Source: Halichoerus grypus (taxonomy: Eukaryota; Chordata; Mammalia; Carnivora; Phocidae). Taken from it: DNA of 64,000 bases. Under the pieces are notes generated by a model. That model saw only the letters and a program-made list of their open reading frames with translations. It was not told the origin of the DNA and ran no database searches. The translations under genes were made by a program, and so were the position numbers. Positions 33,111-44,330 of the stretch are shown here, one piece after another (within the stretch, counting starts at the first letter, position 1; each line of letters opens with the position of its first letter). The stretch lies in assembly GCF_964656455.1 (NCBI RefSeq), contig NC_135726.1, positions 7,326,001 through 7,390,000 of the forward strand. Reading direction: 5' to 3'.

Positions 33111-33529
33111 GAGACCAGTGTTGTAGAAGCACCTCATCAGCTGGGGGGCCTCTAGCAATGGTGCATGTCTGTCACTCACCCCTAGGTCATGGATTTTGCA
33201 TGTTTGTGGCACCAGTAGGGCCCCGGGGTGCCTGTCTGTAGAGCTTTCCCGAGGGGAGAGAAGACAGGTGGCTCAGGGCTGCAGGTCTCTTTTGCTGGGC
33301 TTGTACAACTGATAATGGGGGGGGGGATGGTCCAAGATTGTCACCTTTCTGATCATGAATAAGTGTGCTGCCTCTTGTCACAGGGACAAAGTTTCTGCCT
33401 TGCTACCCTGTCAGCTGGGAAGAGAGCCTGTCAGAGCTCACTTACCTAGAAAGTCCTTTTGCCGTGTAGACACATGTGGTCAAAATCTTCGTCTGGGCGA
33501 GGCCCCCACGTGGCCTTTTCTCTGTGGGT
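33111..33529. other. Unique sequence with short G run
   Basis: No repeat or gene recognised. A ten-base G run lies at 33317-33326. Confidence 0.35.
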
Positions 33530-33690
33530 CTTGGTGAGCTGGTGTGACAACTATTGCTTAAGCAGGTCGCTTAACCTCCCAGAGACTCAGTTTCTTTACC
33601 TGTAAATTGGGGACAGTGACATTTCTTGGAAGGTTGTTGAAGGGATGAGATAAAATGACGGATGGGAATTACCTAGTATGGGGTGCTCCC
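33530..33690 (+). mobile_element. MIR SINE fragment
   Basis: 'aggtcgcttaacctcccagagactcagtttc', 'acctgtaaattggggac' and 'ggttgttgaagggatgag'. Confidence 0.8.
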
Positions 33691-34069
33691 GCATGTCGAT
33701 TTCATTTTCCTTTCCAGAGGTCAGGACTTCTGAGTCAAGACTTGTTGCCTTCTGAGGTCAGGACTCCAGAGTCAGGCTTCTTGCAGGAAGGAGATCTTCA
33801 TGGTGTCTGGTGTGAAGCGGGTGTTAAAGGATTCAGTGTGTGAAAGGGAAGAATCCCCAGCAGCTTTCTGGAGCTCTTCTGTGGCTTCTAGAGTTGCCTT
33901 GGGAATGTGGGGCAAATCAAGGCAGGAAAGGAGAAGCATGGGGGACCTGGGTGGCTTCTTCCACATGTGCTTGTCCCTTCCCAGAGTTCCTAGGGACACG
34001 TGCCTTTTCTGCATCTCTAGACCTAGAATGGCACTGATTTGATTTGATTTGGCTTGCATCTCTTGCTGC
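33691..34069. other. Unique sequence, no gene recognised
   Basis: Overlapping 60-95 codon frames occur on both strands without a family signature. An imperfect duplication (gtcaggacttctgagtcaag / gtcaggactccagagtcagg) lies at 33720-33776. Confidence 0.35.
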
Positions 34070-34200
34070 TTTCAGCATGTGGCTTTGATGAGTTGCTTTA
34101 ACTCCTCTGTGCCTCGGTTTCTTTATTTTTTAAATGGGAATGATGATACCTAACTCCCAGGGGTTTGCGAGTATTAAATGAGTGAATAAATGCGTCAGTG
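34070..34200 (+). mobile_element. MIR SINE fragment
   Basis: 'gagttgctttaactcctctgtgcctcgg', 'aaatgggaatgatgatacc' and 'gagtattaaatgagtg' follow the MIR core. Confidence 0.8.
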
Positions 34201-35106
34201 GGTGTCAAGTTTCCCTATGACACACTCAAAGAGTAGAACGTTCCCTTTCCACTTAGGGGTATCAGCAGAGCAAGCAGGAGCAGTATAATCCCACCACCAC
34301 CTAACCACTATGATTTCTCGAGCACTTAGAAGGTGCCACTTCTGTGTTAGGGCACTTTATTTTTCTTTTGGTTTCCTGGTCACCAGGATGTTGCCTTTAG
34401 TTGTTAGATGTCTTTATCCCTAATCGTATTTGAAGGGGTTACATGTTTTAAAAAATGAATATAAAAAATTAAAGTAATACAATGTTTATCATAGAAAACA
34501 ATCTTACTTGGATGAAGATAACAAATAACGAACAGAGAGCTCACAATGCCCTATGGTTTTGGGGGTTAATGCCAGTCCCTCCTCACCTAGGAAGTAGTTG
34601 AGATCCATTTCCTACACCAGGATGTAGGGAGCATCTCTCCTGACTTGTTCTGAATTCTCTTATCTTGTCTTTATTTTTACCTTCTCCTTGGCAGATCTTC
34701 TGTATCCCGTAACTCCAGTCCACAGTGGCACGCTGACTCCTTCTCTCGGAGCTACTGTATCGATGCAGAAGGTTATCAGGCTTGTTGTCTGTTGGTCTTT
34801 GAGACCTAGACTTTAAAGGTTTCACACTTTGTGACTTCTTTTGAACTCTCTTTTATGAAACAAAGAGGTTTTAAGAACTTTGGAAAGAGAACACCTTCTG
34901 GTTTGAGGGCTACCCCATGATGTCTATGCTCACCATTTCTTCCTGGGAGCAGAAGCCTTGGGTTTTGCTGTTTAATTTTTCCCCACCTGTTTTGGTAAGG
35001 GCTAAATGGTACCTGAAAATTTGCTGGCCATGAAGTTAATGTTTAATGCATGTGAGTGGAAAAAAATATGAGGACAGATTCCCAAATGAATATTTTGTGA
35101 ATTGAG
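34201..35106. other. Unassigned sequence
   Basis: A weak reverse MIR end may lie at 34300-34365. An AT-rich patch at 34440-34530 looks like old L1. No gene. Confidence 0.35.
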
Positions 35107-35331
35107 CCATCAATCCTCCCACCCATTCCCCCATCCATCCCCCCATCCATCCATCATCTGTTCACCCATCCATCCGTCCATCCATCCTCCAACCCATCCA
35201 TCCTTCAACCCATCCATCCTCCAACCCATCCATTCATCCATCCATCCATCCATCCACCCACCCATCTATCCATCATCTGTTAACCCATCCACCCATCTAT
35301 CCATCATGTGTCCATCCATCCATCCAGCCAT
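35107..35331. repeat. (ATCC)n satellite-like simple repeat
   Basis: About 225 bases of CATC/ATCC units with interruptions (cccacc, catctgttaaccc). Higher-order copies such as 'ccaacccatccatcc' recur. No reading frame meaning despite open frames through it. Confidence 0.95.
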
Positions 35332-35447
35332 TAATTCTGTTACGTGTATATGCCAGGGTGTATTTAATCAATCCCTTGTTGTTGGACATTAGGTAGTGTT
35401 AAAATTTTGCTGTTGGTATTGAAGCTTCTCCATTGGCATCTTCTTAT

Positions 35448-35700
35448 TAAGAGTCTGGGCCTAGGCAGTTCCCCCCTACCCTCCCCCCACCCAGCTATGA
35501 ATTCTGGTTCCACCACATATTAGTTGTGGGACCTTGGATGATTTTCTTGATTTCTCTGTGCATTAGTTTCCTCATCTGTAGAAATGGGGATCATATCAGG
35601 ATCTAGATATTATTTTTTAAAGGATTAAATTACAGAATCAATTGAAAGCATAGAATTGTGCCTAATAAGTAAGTGCACATGGTACCCATAACATGTGATG
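35448..35700 (+). mobile_element. MIR SINE inside L1ME
   Basis: Forward MIR: 'tctggttccaccacatattagttg', 'gcattagtttcctcatctgtagaaatgggg', 'agaattgtgcctaataagtaag'. L1 text resumes at about 35715. Confidence 0.8.
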
Positions 35701-36436
35701 ATGATGTTGAAACTTTGCACATAGTTCTGGTTATTTCCTTAGGCTATTTTCTAAAAGTGGAACTACTGATCAAAAGATGTGACTATTTCAAAAGGTTTTT
35801 CATGGGCATTGCCAAATTGCCCTTCAGGAATGTTGTAAATTAGTCCAGCATTTACAACTCCCCAGCAGTATATTTACCTGAACATCTGCCAACACTGGTC
35901 AATTATTTTAACTTTTGCCAATTTTGTGAAAAATGCCCATTAATTGTTTTATTTTTCGAACTTCTATTACTGGTGAGTTTAAGTATCTTTTATTTGTTTC
36001 CCTGTCATTTCATGTTTCTTTTTTACCTCCTACACTTCTTTTCCTTATCTTTTTCATTGATGTGTTCATCTATTTCTTACTGAATCATAAGATTCATTTC
36101 AATATTGAAAATGTTTATCTACCATTTATGAGTCTTTCCCTCATAATGTTTTTTTCAAATTTAGATTATGACATTCTTTGATATACAGAAATTTAAAATA
36201 TTTATGTAAAAAAGCTTTAAAATTTTCCTGTAAGCTTAGAAAGAACTCTAACCCTAAATCACATGTTAATTTATTTATTTTACATTGAATTTTTGAATTA
36301 AGCTGTATTCATGTTGATTTTTGATATGATGTAGGCACCTCACAATTTTCTTTTATATAGTTAACCAGTTATTCAAACCCACTTTCTTTACTGAATCCAG
36401 AATCTAACATGCCATTTTTATTATATACAAAATTAT

Positions 36437-36440
<4 letters not shown>

Positions 36441-36476
<36 letters not shown>
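36441..36476. repeat. (AC)n microsatellite followed by TA-rich tract
   Basis: About 18 AC units, then TATATATATATG. Within the L1ME. Confidence 0.95.
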
Positions 36477-36478
<2 letters not shown>

Positions 36479-36619
36479 TATATATATGTAATGTATATAT
36501 AGATCTGTTTCTGGGCTTTTTATACAATTTCATCTTTGCGCTTATACCAGTTATTACTTTATTGTGGTTTTATGTTTGAATAAATGGTAGTACAAGTCCT
36601 GAATTTATTTTTCTCTTTG

Positions 36620-36807
36620 TTTTTTTTTAAGATTTTATTTATTTGACAGAGAGGGAAAGAGCACAAGTGGGAGGAGGGGCAGAGGGAGAGAGAGAAGCAG
36701 ACTTCCCACTGAGTGGGGAGCCTGATGTGGGGCTCAATCCCAGGACCCTGGGATCATGACCTGAGCCCAAGGCAGGCACTTAACTGACTGAGCCACCCAG
36801 GCACCCC
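36620..36807 (-). mobile_element. Can-SINE inside L1ME
   Basis: Minus copy ending 'gagccacccaggcacccc'. Flanks TATTTTTCTCTTTG and TATTTTTCTCTATG form a near-perfect duplication. Confidence 0.95.
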
Positions 36808-37400
36808 ATATTTTTCTCTATGTTTAAAAAACTTCTGGGATATTCCTGCTTTTTATTTACTTAAAATTGTTTACTTAAAAATCCAGATGAGATTTTGATT
36901 GAAATTGCTTTAAATTTAAAGTTAATTTTGAGAAAATTAACGTTTATAGTAATAGAAGTGTTTCCATTTGGTAAAATTATTTCTTTAATGTATCACAGTT
37001 GTTTTGTGGATTTCTTCATTTAATCCTGCACATTTTTTTTGTTAAATTTATTTCTAGGCGTTTTATATTTTTGTTGCTTCCGTAAATAGGACTATTTTCC
37101 TATTGTATTTTTTAACCAGTTGTTGCTGAATGTTGATTAGATCTTTATTTTGAAACCAGACATCTTTCTGAATTTTCTTAGTCATTTTAAATTCTTTCAA
37201 TTACTTCTCTTGAGCTATTTATTTATTTATTTATTTAGATGAATGATCATTTATTCAAATAATATTTTTTTAGACTCTTTCCTATAGATTACATCCATGT
37301 TTTTGTTTCCTGCCTTATTGCATTGGCTAGAAGTTCTAAAACAATATTTAAAATAATGGTTTTGGACATCAGGGCTGCATTTTTAATGGTGGAATTCTAT

Positions 37401-38384
37401 GCATTATAGAACTTGAAATGGTGGGTATCATACTTGTACCTCTGGATGAGGCCTTCCAAGTACTTCCCAGATTTGTATGTCTATGCTTATGTCTGGCTGT
37501 TTCTGTATTTCCTCCACCCCTCCCCCAACCTCTGTTGCTTTGGAAGTAAATAAAGAATGAGAATATATCTGTAGGATCTTGGGCCTTTAAATGATGGGGG
37601 CTGCAGTAGGGGACAAGCAGCAGATTTCAGGCATCTTGGTTTTTGCTGCATCTTCTGGGATATGCTATTTCCATGTGCTGCATCAGGTTTAACAAGGGAC
37701 ACTAAGAGGACAAACATCCTGTGGGTGTTAACCCTACATAATTTAGTCTTTTTTTTTTTTTCTGAGTTAGAGACCTATAAGCAGCTCTCCTATCTTCTGT
37801 AATTTCTCCTTAGCCCCCTGTCCTACCTCCTGCACTAACCCCCTGCACAGCCACACTGGGGAAAACCCAACAAACAAAGGGGAACTGTGAGATTAACCCA
37901 AAGTCTGATGTTCCCACACATCAGTGTGATTCATCTTCACTCTTGGCCCACTTGGGCTGTTCCATTGGGCATTTCTGGGGAATTGGACTGTAAGGCCTGT
38001 GCGTGGATGGGAGGTCCCAGGTGTGAAGCTTCTGTTCTGGGGAGTTCCCTCGGCTGGCAGGGAGTGAGTCTGTCTGTCTGAAAGCAGAGCTCCCATGATT
38101 CATGCTTGATCCCACGCCCCCAAGCTCTGAGCTGGCACATCGTGCTCCGTGGGCTGGTGCTGGGTGGTGGAGCGGATGGTGGAGCAGGAGGAAGCCAGAG
38201 CACTTCTGGAAGGCAGTGCCCGGGTCTGTCCTGGGACTGTTGGCACATAGATGCTCCATCTGTCTGCACTGCTGAGGCTTTAGCTCTGGGCCTTTTGTCC
38301 TGTGAGGCCTTCCCCAAATTTCTCCCTCCTTCTCACAGCATTCCTTTCTCCAGCTCTTCTATCTTAAATATTTCTATCTTCTAT
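37401..38384. other. Unique sequence, no gene recognised
   Basis: About 1 kb, GC-rising to the right, with a T run at 37748. Open frames of up to 126 codons (37937-38317, minus) overlap others and carry no domain. Confidence 0.4.
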
Positions 38385-38870
38385 TTTAATTTTTTATTGT
38401 ATTAAAATACACATAACATAAAATTTGGTGTCTTAACCATTTGTAAGCATGCAGTTCTGTGGAAGGAGGTACATTCGCGTGGTTGTGCGACCATTCCCGC
38501 CGTCCATCACCAGAGCTCTTCGTCTTGCAAAACTGAGTTGGGTTCTCCTTAAACACTGACTTCCCCTCCCCCCAACCCCTGGCAACCATGTTCTACTTTC
38601 TCTATGGATTTGACTGCTTGAAGCACCTCTTAGGAGCGGACTCATACAGAATTTGTCTTTTTGTGACTGGCCTACTTCGCTCAGCATAATGTCCTCCAGG
38701 TTCATCCACGTTGCAGCATATGACAGGATTGCCTTCCTTGTCAGGCCTGAATAACATTCCATTGTGTGTGTGTACACCTCATTTTGTTTTCCACTCTTCC
38801 CTCGATGTGCACTTGAGTTGTTGCCACCTCTTGCCTATTGTGAACGACCCCCCTCTGTTGCAGCGGATAA
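38385..38870 (-). mobile_element. L1 (L1M-type) 3' end, antisense
   Basis: 'acataacataaaatttggtgtc', 'gtgcgaccattcccgcc', 'caacccctggcaaccatg', 'ttttgtgactggcctacttcgctcagcataatgtcc' and 'ataacattccattgtg'. Confidence 0.85.
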
Positions 38871-38879
38871 CAATAGTGG

Positions 38880-39230
38880 GCAGAGCATTCAGTGCTTTTT
38901 ACAAAGTTATCCCTCTGATTTTCCACAGTCATTTTATTTCACTTATTCCTTGTTTTTAGAGAAAGAGAGAGAAAGAGTGTGTGTGTGCACTAGAGTGGGT
39001 GGGAGGGGCAGAGGGAGAGGGAGAGAGAGAAAATCCCAAGCAGGGCTCGATCCCATGACCCTGAGATCATGACCTGAGCCAGAATCAGGAGTCAATTGAT
39101 CAACTGAGTGAGCCACCCAGGTGTCCCTTCCACCATCATTTTAAATTTGCCACTGTCATCATCTTCATTTTATAGATGAAGAAACTGAGGCTTGGAGGGT
39201 CTTTTGCCCAGAGTTACTTTATTTTAAAAG
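38880..39230 (-). mobile_element. MIR SINE split by a Can-SINE
   Basis: Reverse MIR parts on both sides: 'cattcagtgctttttacaaag' left, 'cttcattttatagatgaagaaactgaggcttgg' right. Confidence 0.8.
38939..39127 (-). mobile_element. Can-SINE inside MIR
   Basis: Minus copy. Duplication TTCCACAGTCATTTTATT (38921-38938) and TTCCACCATCATTTTAAA (39128-39145). About 25 bases of the middle are missing. Confidence 0.93.
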
Positions 39231-39234
39231 CAGC

Positions 39235-39575
39235 ATTCCTGAGCTAAAATTCACCCACTTAAAGGGTAACGGGTCAGTAGTTTTTAGTGTGTTCACACAT
39301 GTGTGCAACCATGACCACGTCAACTTTGGAACATTTTTATCATCTCAAAAAGCAACCCATACCCATTGGCAGTCCTCCTCCCCCTTCCCCTCTCCTCTCC
39401 AGCCCTTGGCAACCACAAACCTACTTTTGGTCTCTGTAGATTTGCCTATTCTGGACCTTTCTTATAGATGAAATCATACACTGTGTGGCCTTTTGTGACT
39501 GGCTTCTATTACCTGGCATCGTGTTTTCAGGGTTCATTCAGTTGTAGCATGTATTTATTCCTTTTGGGGGCCCAG
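39235..39575 (-). mobile_element. Old L1 3' UTR fragment, antisense
   Basis: 'gctaaaattcacccacttaaagg', 'gtgtgcaaccatgaccacg', 'cagcccttggcaaccac', 'gatttgcctattctggacc', 'cttttgtgactggcttc'. Parallel to the pieces at 10455 and 38385. Confidence 0.8.
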
Positions 39576-39679
39576 AGGTACTTTCTGAACCCGGAGTCCC
39601 ATACTTCAACCACACTGCTGTCCTGCCTTCCCTTCACTCATAGACAAAGTCATGTTTACTGGCCGTATCTTCCCAGCTC

Positions 39680-39780
39680 CTCCTCAGATCACGGGGCAGG
39701 GATTCAGCTTTGTACTTCGGTTGCTCACTGCTTTTGTGGCACCTAGTAAGCACTTAGTAAATTAAAAATTAGTGAATGAA
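39680..39780 (+). mobile_element. L2 LINE 3' end
   Basis: 'ggggcagggattcagctttgtac' and 'gcacctagtaagcacttagtaaat' fit the L2 3' end. Confidence 0.6.
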
Positions 39781-39807
39781 AAATACGTGTTTCACTTGTC
39801 GAATGCT

Positions 39808-39848
39808 GTGTTGAACCATTTTTTTTTTTGTAAGTGTTGAACCATTTT
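39808..39848 (-). mobile_element. Second short poly(T) insertion with duplication
   Basis: GTGTTGAACCATTTT stands at 39808-39822 and 39834-39848. Only a T run and GTAA lie between. Same structure as 16939-16979; a simple tandem duplication with T expansion is the alternative. Confidence 0.5.
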
Positions 39849-40674
39849 GTAAACTAAATACATGTAAGGGGTCATTCGCATTAGTATTCTGTGCACGGCA
39901 GTTATGTGCCATGCTTTGCCATTCAAAATGAGAACAGACAGATGAGAAAATGTTCATTAAAAGCTCTGAAACAATGTGAATCATAAATGTATTGATGGCA
40001 AGGATGTGTGACTGTTTGCAATTAGATTCAGGAGCAGACAAATGCCTGCAAGAAGTTTTGTACACGTTGCCTCTGGGCCTGTGGCCAGTGTGACAGCTGG
40101 GTGTCCCACGGTCTCAAGGTCACTGGCCTACACTGTAAAGGGCTGGTTACTGAGGGCAAGCTGGGCAGGTGACCCTTAGTCCAGAGGCCTGAGCTGACCA
40201 AGGTTGGGAGTGGTTGTTGAGCTGCTCAAGGCCTCTGAGCTAGTAAGTGCAGCCCTGGGGCCTATGTGCTTCCAGAGTCCCTTCTCTTTTACTGCTCTCT
40301 GTAGCCTTTGTCGTGGACCTGCCCTGTTGGAGACTGGTGAGGGACAGATATCTTGTCCAAAAGTAGGAGCTGTTTGAAGCTCCCTGACTAACTTAGGTTT
40401 CTTTTGGAGACACTGTGCTAATGGAAGGTGTGGGCTGAAAGCAGTACTGTGGCTTGGAGAGCACTCTCTAGGGAGTCCAGCTATTATTTCTATAAGGTCC
40501 CTTGAGAAAAAAGTGTCTATGAGCAAAACTTCCAGGGTGCTCTTCTCGACCAAACCCTCAGAGCTCTAGTTGGAATCTGGAGCAGTCCTCTGGGGGGTAC
40601 ATGCTGTCTCTGAGAATTCCCTTCCCATGCCCAGCCAGGCCACTGGAGCCTCATAACACCAGGCGTGGTGATGA
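39849..40674. other. Unique sequence, no gene recognised
   Basis: A 125-codon minus-strand frame at 40176-40553 has low complexity and no known motif. No repeat recognised. Confidence 0.35.
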
Positions 40675-40835
40675 GGGGGATTACTCCCATTCAATGAGTG
40701 CCAATGTTGTACCAACCGTGGAGCAAAGTGCTTCTAGGAATTATGTCATTTATTTCTGACAATGAGATGGTCATTACTAATCCTATTTTACAGATGACGA
40801 AACTGAGGCACAAAGTGTGGGGGGAAGCTTGCTAA
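40675..40835 (-). mobile_element. MIR SINE
   Basis: Reverse MIR: 'ttcaatgagtgccaatgttg', 'caaagtgcttctaggaattatgtc', 'tattttacagatgacgaaactgaggcac'. Confidence 0.88.
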
Positions 40836-41509
40836 AGTTTGTATGGATGTGTTGGGACTGCATTTCATTTTGTACTGCTCTATGCAGCACTGTTAGTCTC
40901 AGACACATTTATGATCTATGTACAGACCCATTATAATACGGATGAGTACAACTAATGTAAATTTTCTTCATGGCTTACTGGCAAGTTCAGTAGCTTGGGC
41001 ACCATTTGTCTTCTTGGCTGTTGGGTTCTAGCATGTCCCTTGCTTTTGAGTTACATCACAGTCCATTTACTTCATTGGGGCCTGTCTTTCTGCTGTCATT
41101 TCATGCTCTTTTGAAGAGTTCCTAAGACTTGATGGTGGAGAGAAGATGAGCAAGTGGCATGGCTAGAAGAACCAACCAAGTACCAGGAAAGAGGATTGAG
41201 CTGGGCGAGCAGTGCAGTTTGTGCTGACCTGAGGCAGGTGCACCTTTGTAGGATGGGTGAGGGAGACAGTGTGAAGCTCAGTGCTCAGTGATATCTGGGA
41301 AGTCTTTGACTGGAGGGGCCTCAGCAATATCACTGTAGGCTGGGGTGTCCAATGATTGTTGAAAGTTGGAACATACCGTCATGGGAGATCCATCATGACC
41401 TCCTGTGCTTTAAGTTAAAGAAATGGTAGTGACAGTTTACAAAATTGGGGACCAGCTCTTGTGGGAATGTACACATGCAGGGTGTCATCCAATGCTTCCA
41501 TTTCCTGGG
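40836..41509. other. Unique sequence, no gene recognised
   Basis: Balanced composition and no repeat signature. No frame above 75 codons. Confidence 0.35.
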
Positions 41510-41615
41510 ATACATCCTTAAACTTAAGGGAGTATGTCTATATCCCCAAGACTCAATAGAGTGTCTTTCACATAGTAGGTGCAAATGCAGTAAGCCTTGT
41601 TGAATGAATGCGTCC
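41510..41615 (+). mobile_element. L2 LINE 3' end
   Basis: 'gtatgtctatatccccaag', 'gagtgtctttcacatagtagg' and 'cttgttgaatgaatgcg' mark the L2 terminus. Confidence 0.8.
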
Positions 41616-42519
41616 AAATCCCTTGCCGCTAATTGCCAGATAGATTGACTTCCTATTAGAAGAGCTTCCTCTTATCTCCTTTCTCAAACCTACTTCCCTT
41701 TGCAGAGTTTTTGTCCAGTTGCTTTTTACCTGGACGTCTTTTCTGCCCAGCTATTTCAGGAGCACAGTGTGTCTGGTTTCCAGCTCTGCCTTCACCCTTG
41801 TGCACCTTGAGCACTCCCTTGTCCCCATGGCCCAGGTAAAATGCCCCTCAAAAACTCCATAATACTGACACATAGGTGGTCATGAGCCCAACGTTCTACT
41901 CCATGTAGCCTGGCTACCGTGGTTGTAACTTGAAAGCTTTATTTTTCCCCAGGAGATTCAACAAGACTTATACATTGGCCAAATAAAGTCTCCACATAAC
42001 ACTACCAAAATACCAAACTTTGGGTGATGGCAATTTTAATATAGTCTATGAGAAGATAACCACTGTGAAATGTCCATCCAGGTGATAAAATGAAGTATGG
42101 CAGTTTGGTATCATTAGGTCCATTGAATATAGCTTTTTTTTTTTTTTTTTTTTTTTTGGTATATACTAATTTATCTGTTACCTCTACCTGGCAATAAATA
42201 GTTAGCAAAGCCAGTTTCTCATTCGGAATAATTCTGGGAGACGTAGTATGTCTTGCTACCAGGAAGGGACTTAATCCCATTGGTGAGCTATTGCAGTTTT
42301 AAGAGGGGGATAATACCCTAAGTTTGTATTTTAGAAAGCTCAGCCTGCTTCTAAGCAGAGACAAGATTGGAGGAAGAAGACGAAGGGTAGAAGAACAGTT
42401 AGGAGCCGCCACATTAATTCTGCATGATGATGACAATAATCATTGTGTACGTGACCCACTAGGAGAGCATCTCAAACCTTCGACAATCTCAGTGCTGCAT
42501 TACTTATCTTCAGAGTGCC
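41616..42519. other. Unassigned sequence with a 29-base T run
   Basis: The T run at 42132-42160 could be the reversed poly(A) of something inserted on the minus strand, but no element body or clear duplication adjoins it. Confidence 0.35.
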
Positions 42520-43190
42520 CAGGATAGTTTCCTTTTTGGCAAAAATTGCTTCGCTTGAGTTTATTGACACAGCACTGGGGAAGAGGCACATCCAAGATGC
42601 TCCACTTCCTCTTGCTCAGACGGGCATTTCTCCATCTTGGCGTACCAGCGATACTCCCCAGGGGGACCGGGGTTTAGAAACTGCCATGCCATACTGGATA
42701 TCAAGAGAAGCCATAATTGCCTTCCAGGAAGCTTCCACAAACCTGTCCAGGGAGCCTTGGAAAATGTCCAGAATTTTCAAAATTTCTGAAACGTTGGAAT
42801 AGGCTAGGACATCATGTAGCTGAGGTGGCTTTGTGAAACTATTCCAAGTGCTTTCAACAGATACAGAAATTGGTTTCATCCCTGCCCACTCTCCAGCCAA
42901 GCCTGCAGTATGGCCTCCTCAAGGGCTTCAGGGTGTCTTAAAATATGTATAGCCGAGATTCTGGAATAATGTTGGAACTTTTTTTTTTTTGACAGCTGAT
43001 TTTATGAATCCATTTCCTCAGTTTCCTCCTGACTTCATACTCCTTCTGGTAAACTGTCTTGGTCCTGTCCACCAGGGTCACCAGGGTATGAGGGTTGGTG
43101 GAATTAGTCGTGGGAAGAACATTACCTAAAGATACATCAGCTTTCTGCTACAACCTTTACCCTTTTCTGTTGGTGTCTTTGGGTCTGTTT
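42520..43190 (-). pseudogene. Possible decayed retrocopy of an unidentified gene
   Basis: On the minus strand several coding-like stretches follow one another in shifting frames. One of about 25 residues near 43030-43110 includes VDRTKTVYQKEYEVRRKLRKW; another near 42905-42950 includes EALEEAILQAWLES. A third, 42616-42900, is a 94-residue frame including ILDIFQGSLDRFVEASWKAI. After the last stop a minus-strand AATAAA lies at about 42561-42566. I do not recognise the parent protein. It could equally be an old transposon coding region or chance. Confidence 0.3.
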
Positions 43191-43264
43191 TGGTCAATGG
43201 ACTTTTCACGTCTTTTGATAGACTGAGTAGATTATGACAACTTGAGGCAGGCAACAAAATTAAA

Positions 43265-43266
<2 letters not shown>

Positions 43267-43306
<40 letters not shown>
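43267..43306. repeat. (GT)20 microsatellite
   Basis: Pure GT run immediately upstream of the HAL1-like copy. Confidence 0.95.
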
Positions 43307-43311
<5 letters not shown>

Positions 43312-43319
43312 CCTTTCCT

Positions 43320-43620
43320 TGGTATTCCCAACTTGACTCTTGTTTAAGGAGGATTGTTACCAATCCAAAGAACCTTAAGAGAGGTTAGTTTACTTTTTTG
43401 AGAACAAGTGGAACAAAAGGAAGTCCTTATACCACCGTCTGGCAATTCAAAGTCATCTTCATCACAGCTGATTGCCCGGGTTCTTAGACTTCTTCTATAT
43501 ACTTTGTCTGTATGCATTTACTTAGGTATTTAAAAATCTTATTCATTTTTATGATAAGTAAAAAGCATGCTCATGATACCAAATTCAAAAGGAGCAAAAT
43601 GGTGAATAGGGAAGGCAGTT
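43320..43620 (+). mobile_element. HAL1-like element, ORF1 region missing
   Basis: 43373-43478 matches 5320-5424 at roughly 94 percent by eye. 43479-43620 matches 6241-6385 at roughly 75 percent. The 0.8 kb ORF1 part of the first copy is absent; the junction is at 'gctgattgcccgg'. Confidence 0.6.
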
Positions 43621-44330
43621 TTCCTCAAACATCTCCCAGGTAAGACTAGGATGAGTTACGAGCTTCCTATAAGGAATTCTGTGCACATTTAAGTATGTTT
43701 AGAGAGGAGACTTAATTGGGCAGATTGGTGTTTTGCTCTATATTGCAGCCAATGGAGAGCAGAAGGCTCTTGCCAAGACCATGATTAGAAGGGCCTCCAG
43801 AGTTGAGTGTACCTACTCATGTAGGGAACATACCCTATTTCACTGAATCTAAAATGCTGTCAATGATAAGATGTACCATGAAGACAGACCCAATAGGCAG
43901 CCAAATATGGTACTCCCTCAGTTGTAATATATATCCTGATTTTGGAGATGTTGAAATGTGAAAAAGTGGCCTCAGCATCAGTGGATATAGTGCTCTATCT
44001 CCTTGTCATCTAGTCCCATCCATACCCTGTCATCATTATGGAGGTCATCAACAGAAGTGATGATTCCAGTGACTTACATTATGTCCCCTTATTTAGGAGA
44101 GAAAGTGGCTCTGAGCACAGAGCCTGGCACTATTGTAGGCAAAAAAAAAAAGGTCTCACCTGCTGTCTGGACTGCATTCCCTTAAGGTCTAGTGCACAGC
44201 TGTCCCCTGGAGTCCCTTCACTATCAGCATGGCGAGTCCCTGCTTTTTCAACTGTGCTGCATCTTTAATGTAGTCTCTTTCTTCATTTACATACATCCTG
44301 ATGGTGGAGCACAATCTCAAGTAGATTCTT
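43621..44330. other. Unassigned sequence
   Basis: No repeat or gene recognised. An 11-base A run lies at 44141. Confidence 0.35.

Larger units (their letters stand above)
35380..37400 (-). mobile_element. Ancient L1 (L1ME-type), about 2 kb, antisense
   Basis: Reversed L1 text in order: 'gttattttctaaaagtggaac'-type 3' region at 35715-36000, 'attgccaaattgcccttcagg', then ORF2 at 36840-37200 ('ttgttaaatttatttctaggcg') and 'cttattgcattggctag' near 37315. A MIR, an AC run and a Can-SINE interrupt it. One of the longest old L1 pieces in the window. Confidence 0.7.

Noticed and set aside
35102..35392. Repetitive His/Pro/Ser/Ile protein, or a CRISPR-like array, at the ATCC tract
   Set aside because: It is a simple tetranucleotide repeat. 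There are no spacers of constant length and no conserved repeat unit of 20 or more bases, and the genome is eukaryotic.
37937..38317. 126-codon minus frame, overlapped by 112- and 99-codon frames
   Set aside because: Three mutually overlapping frames in one GC-rich patch indicate base composition, not coding.
42132..42160. Third orphan poly(T) insertion
   Set aside because: No direct repeat of useful length flanks the T run.
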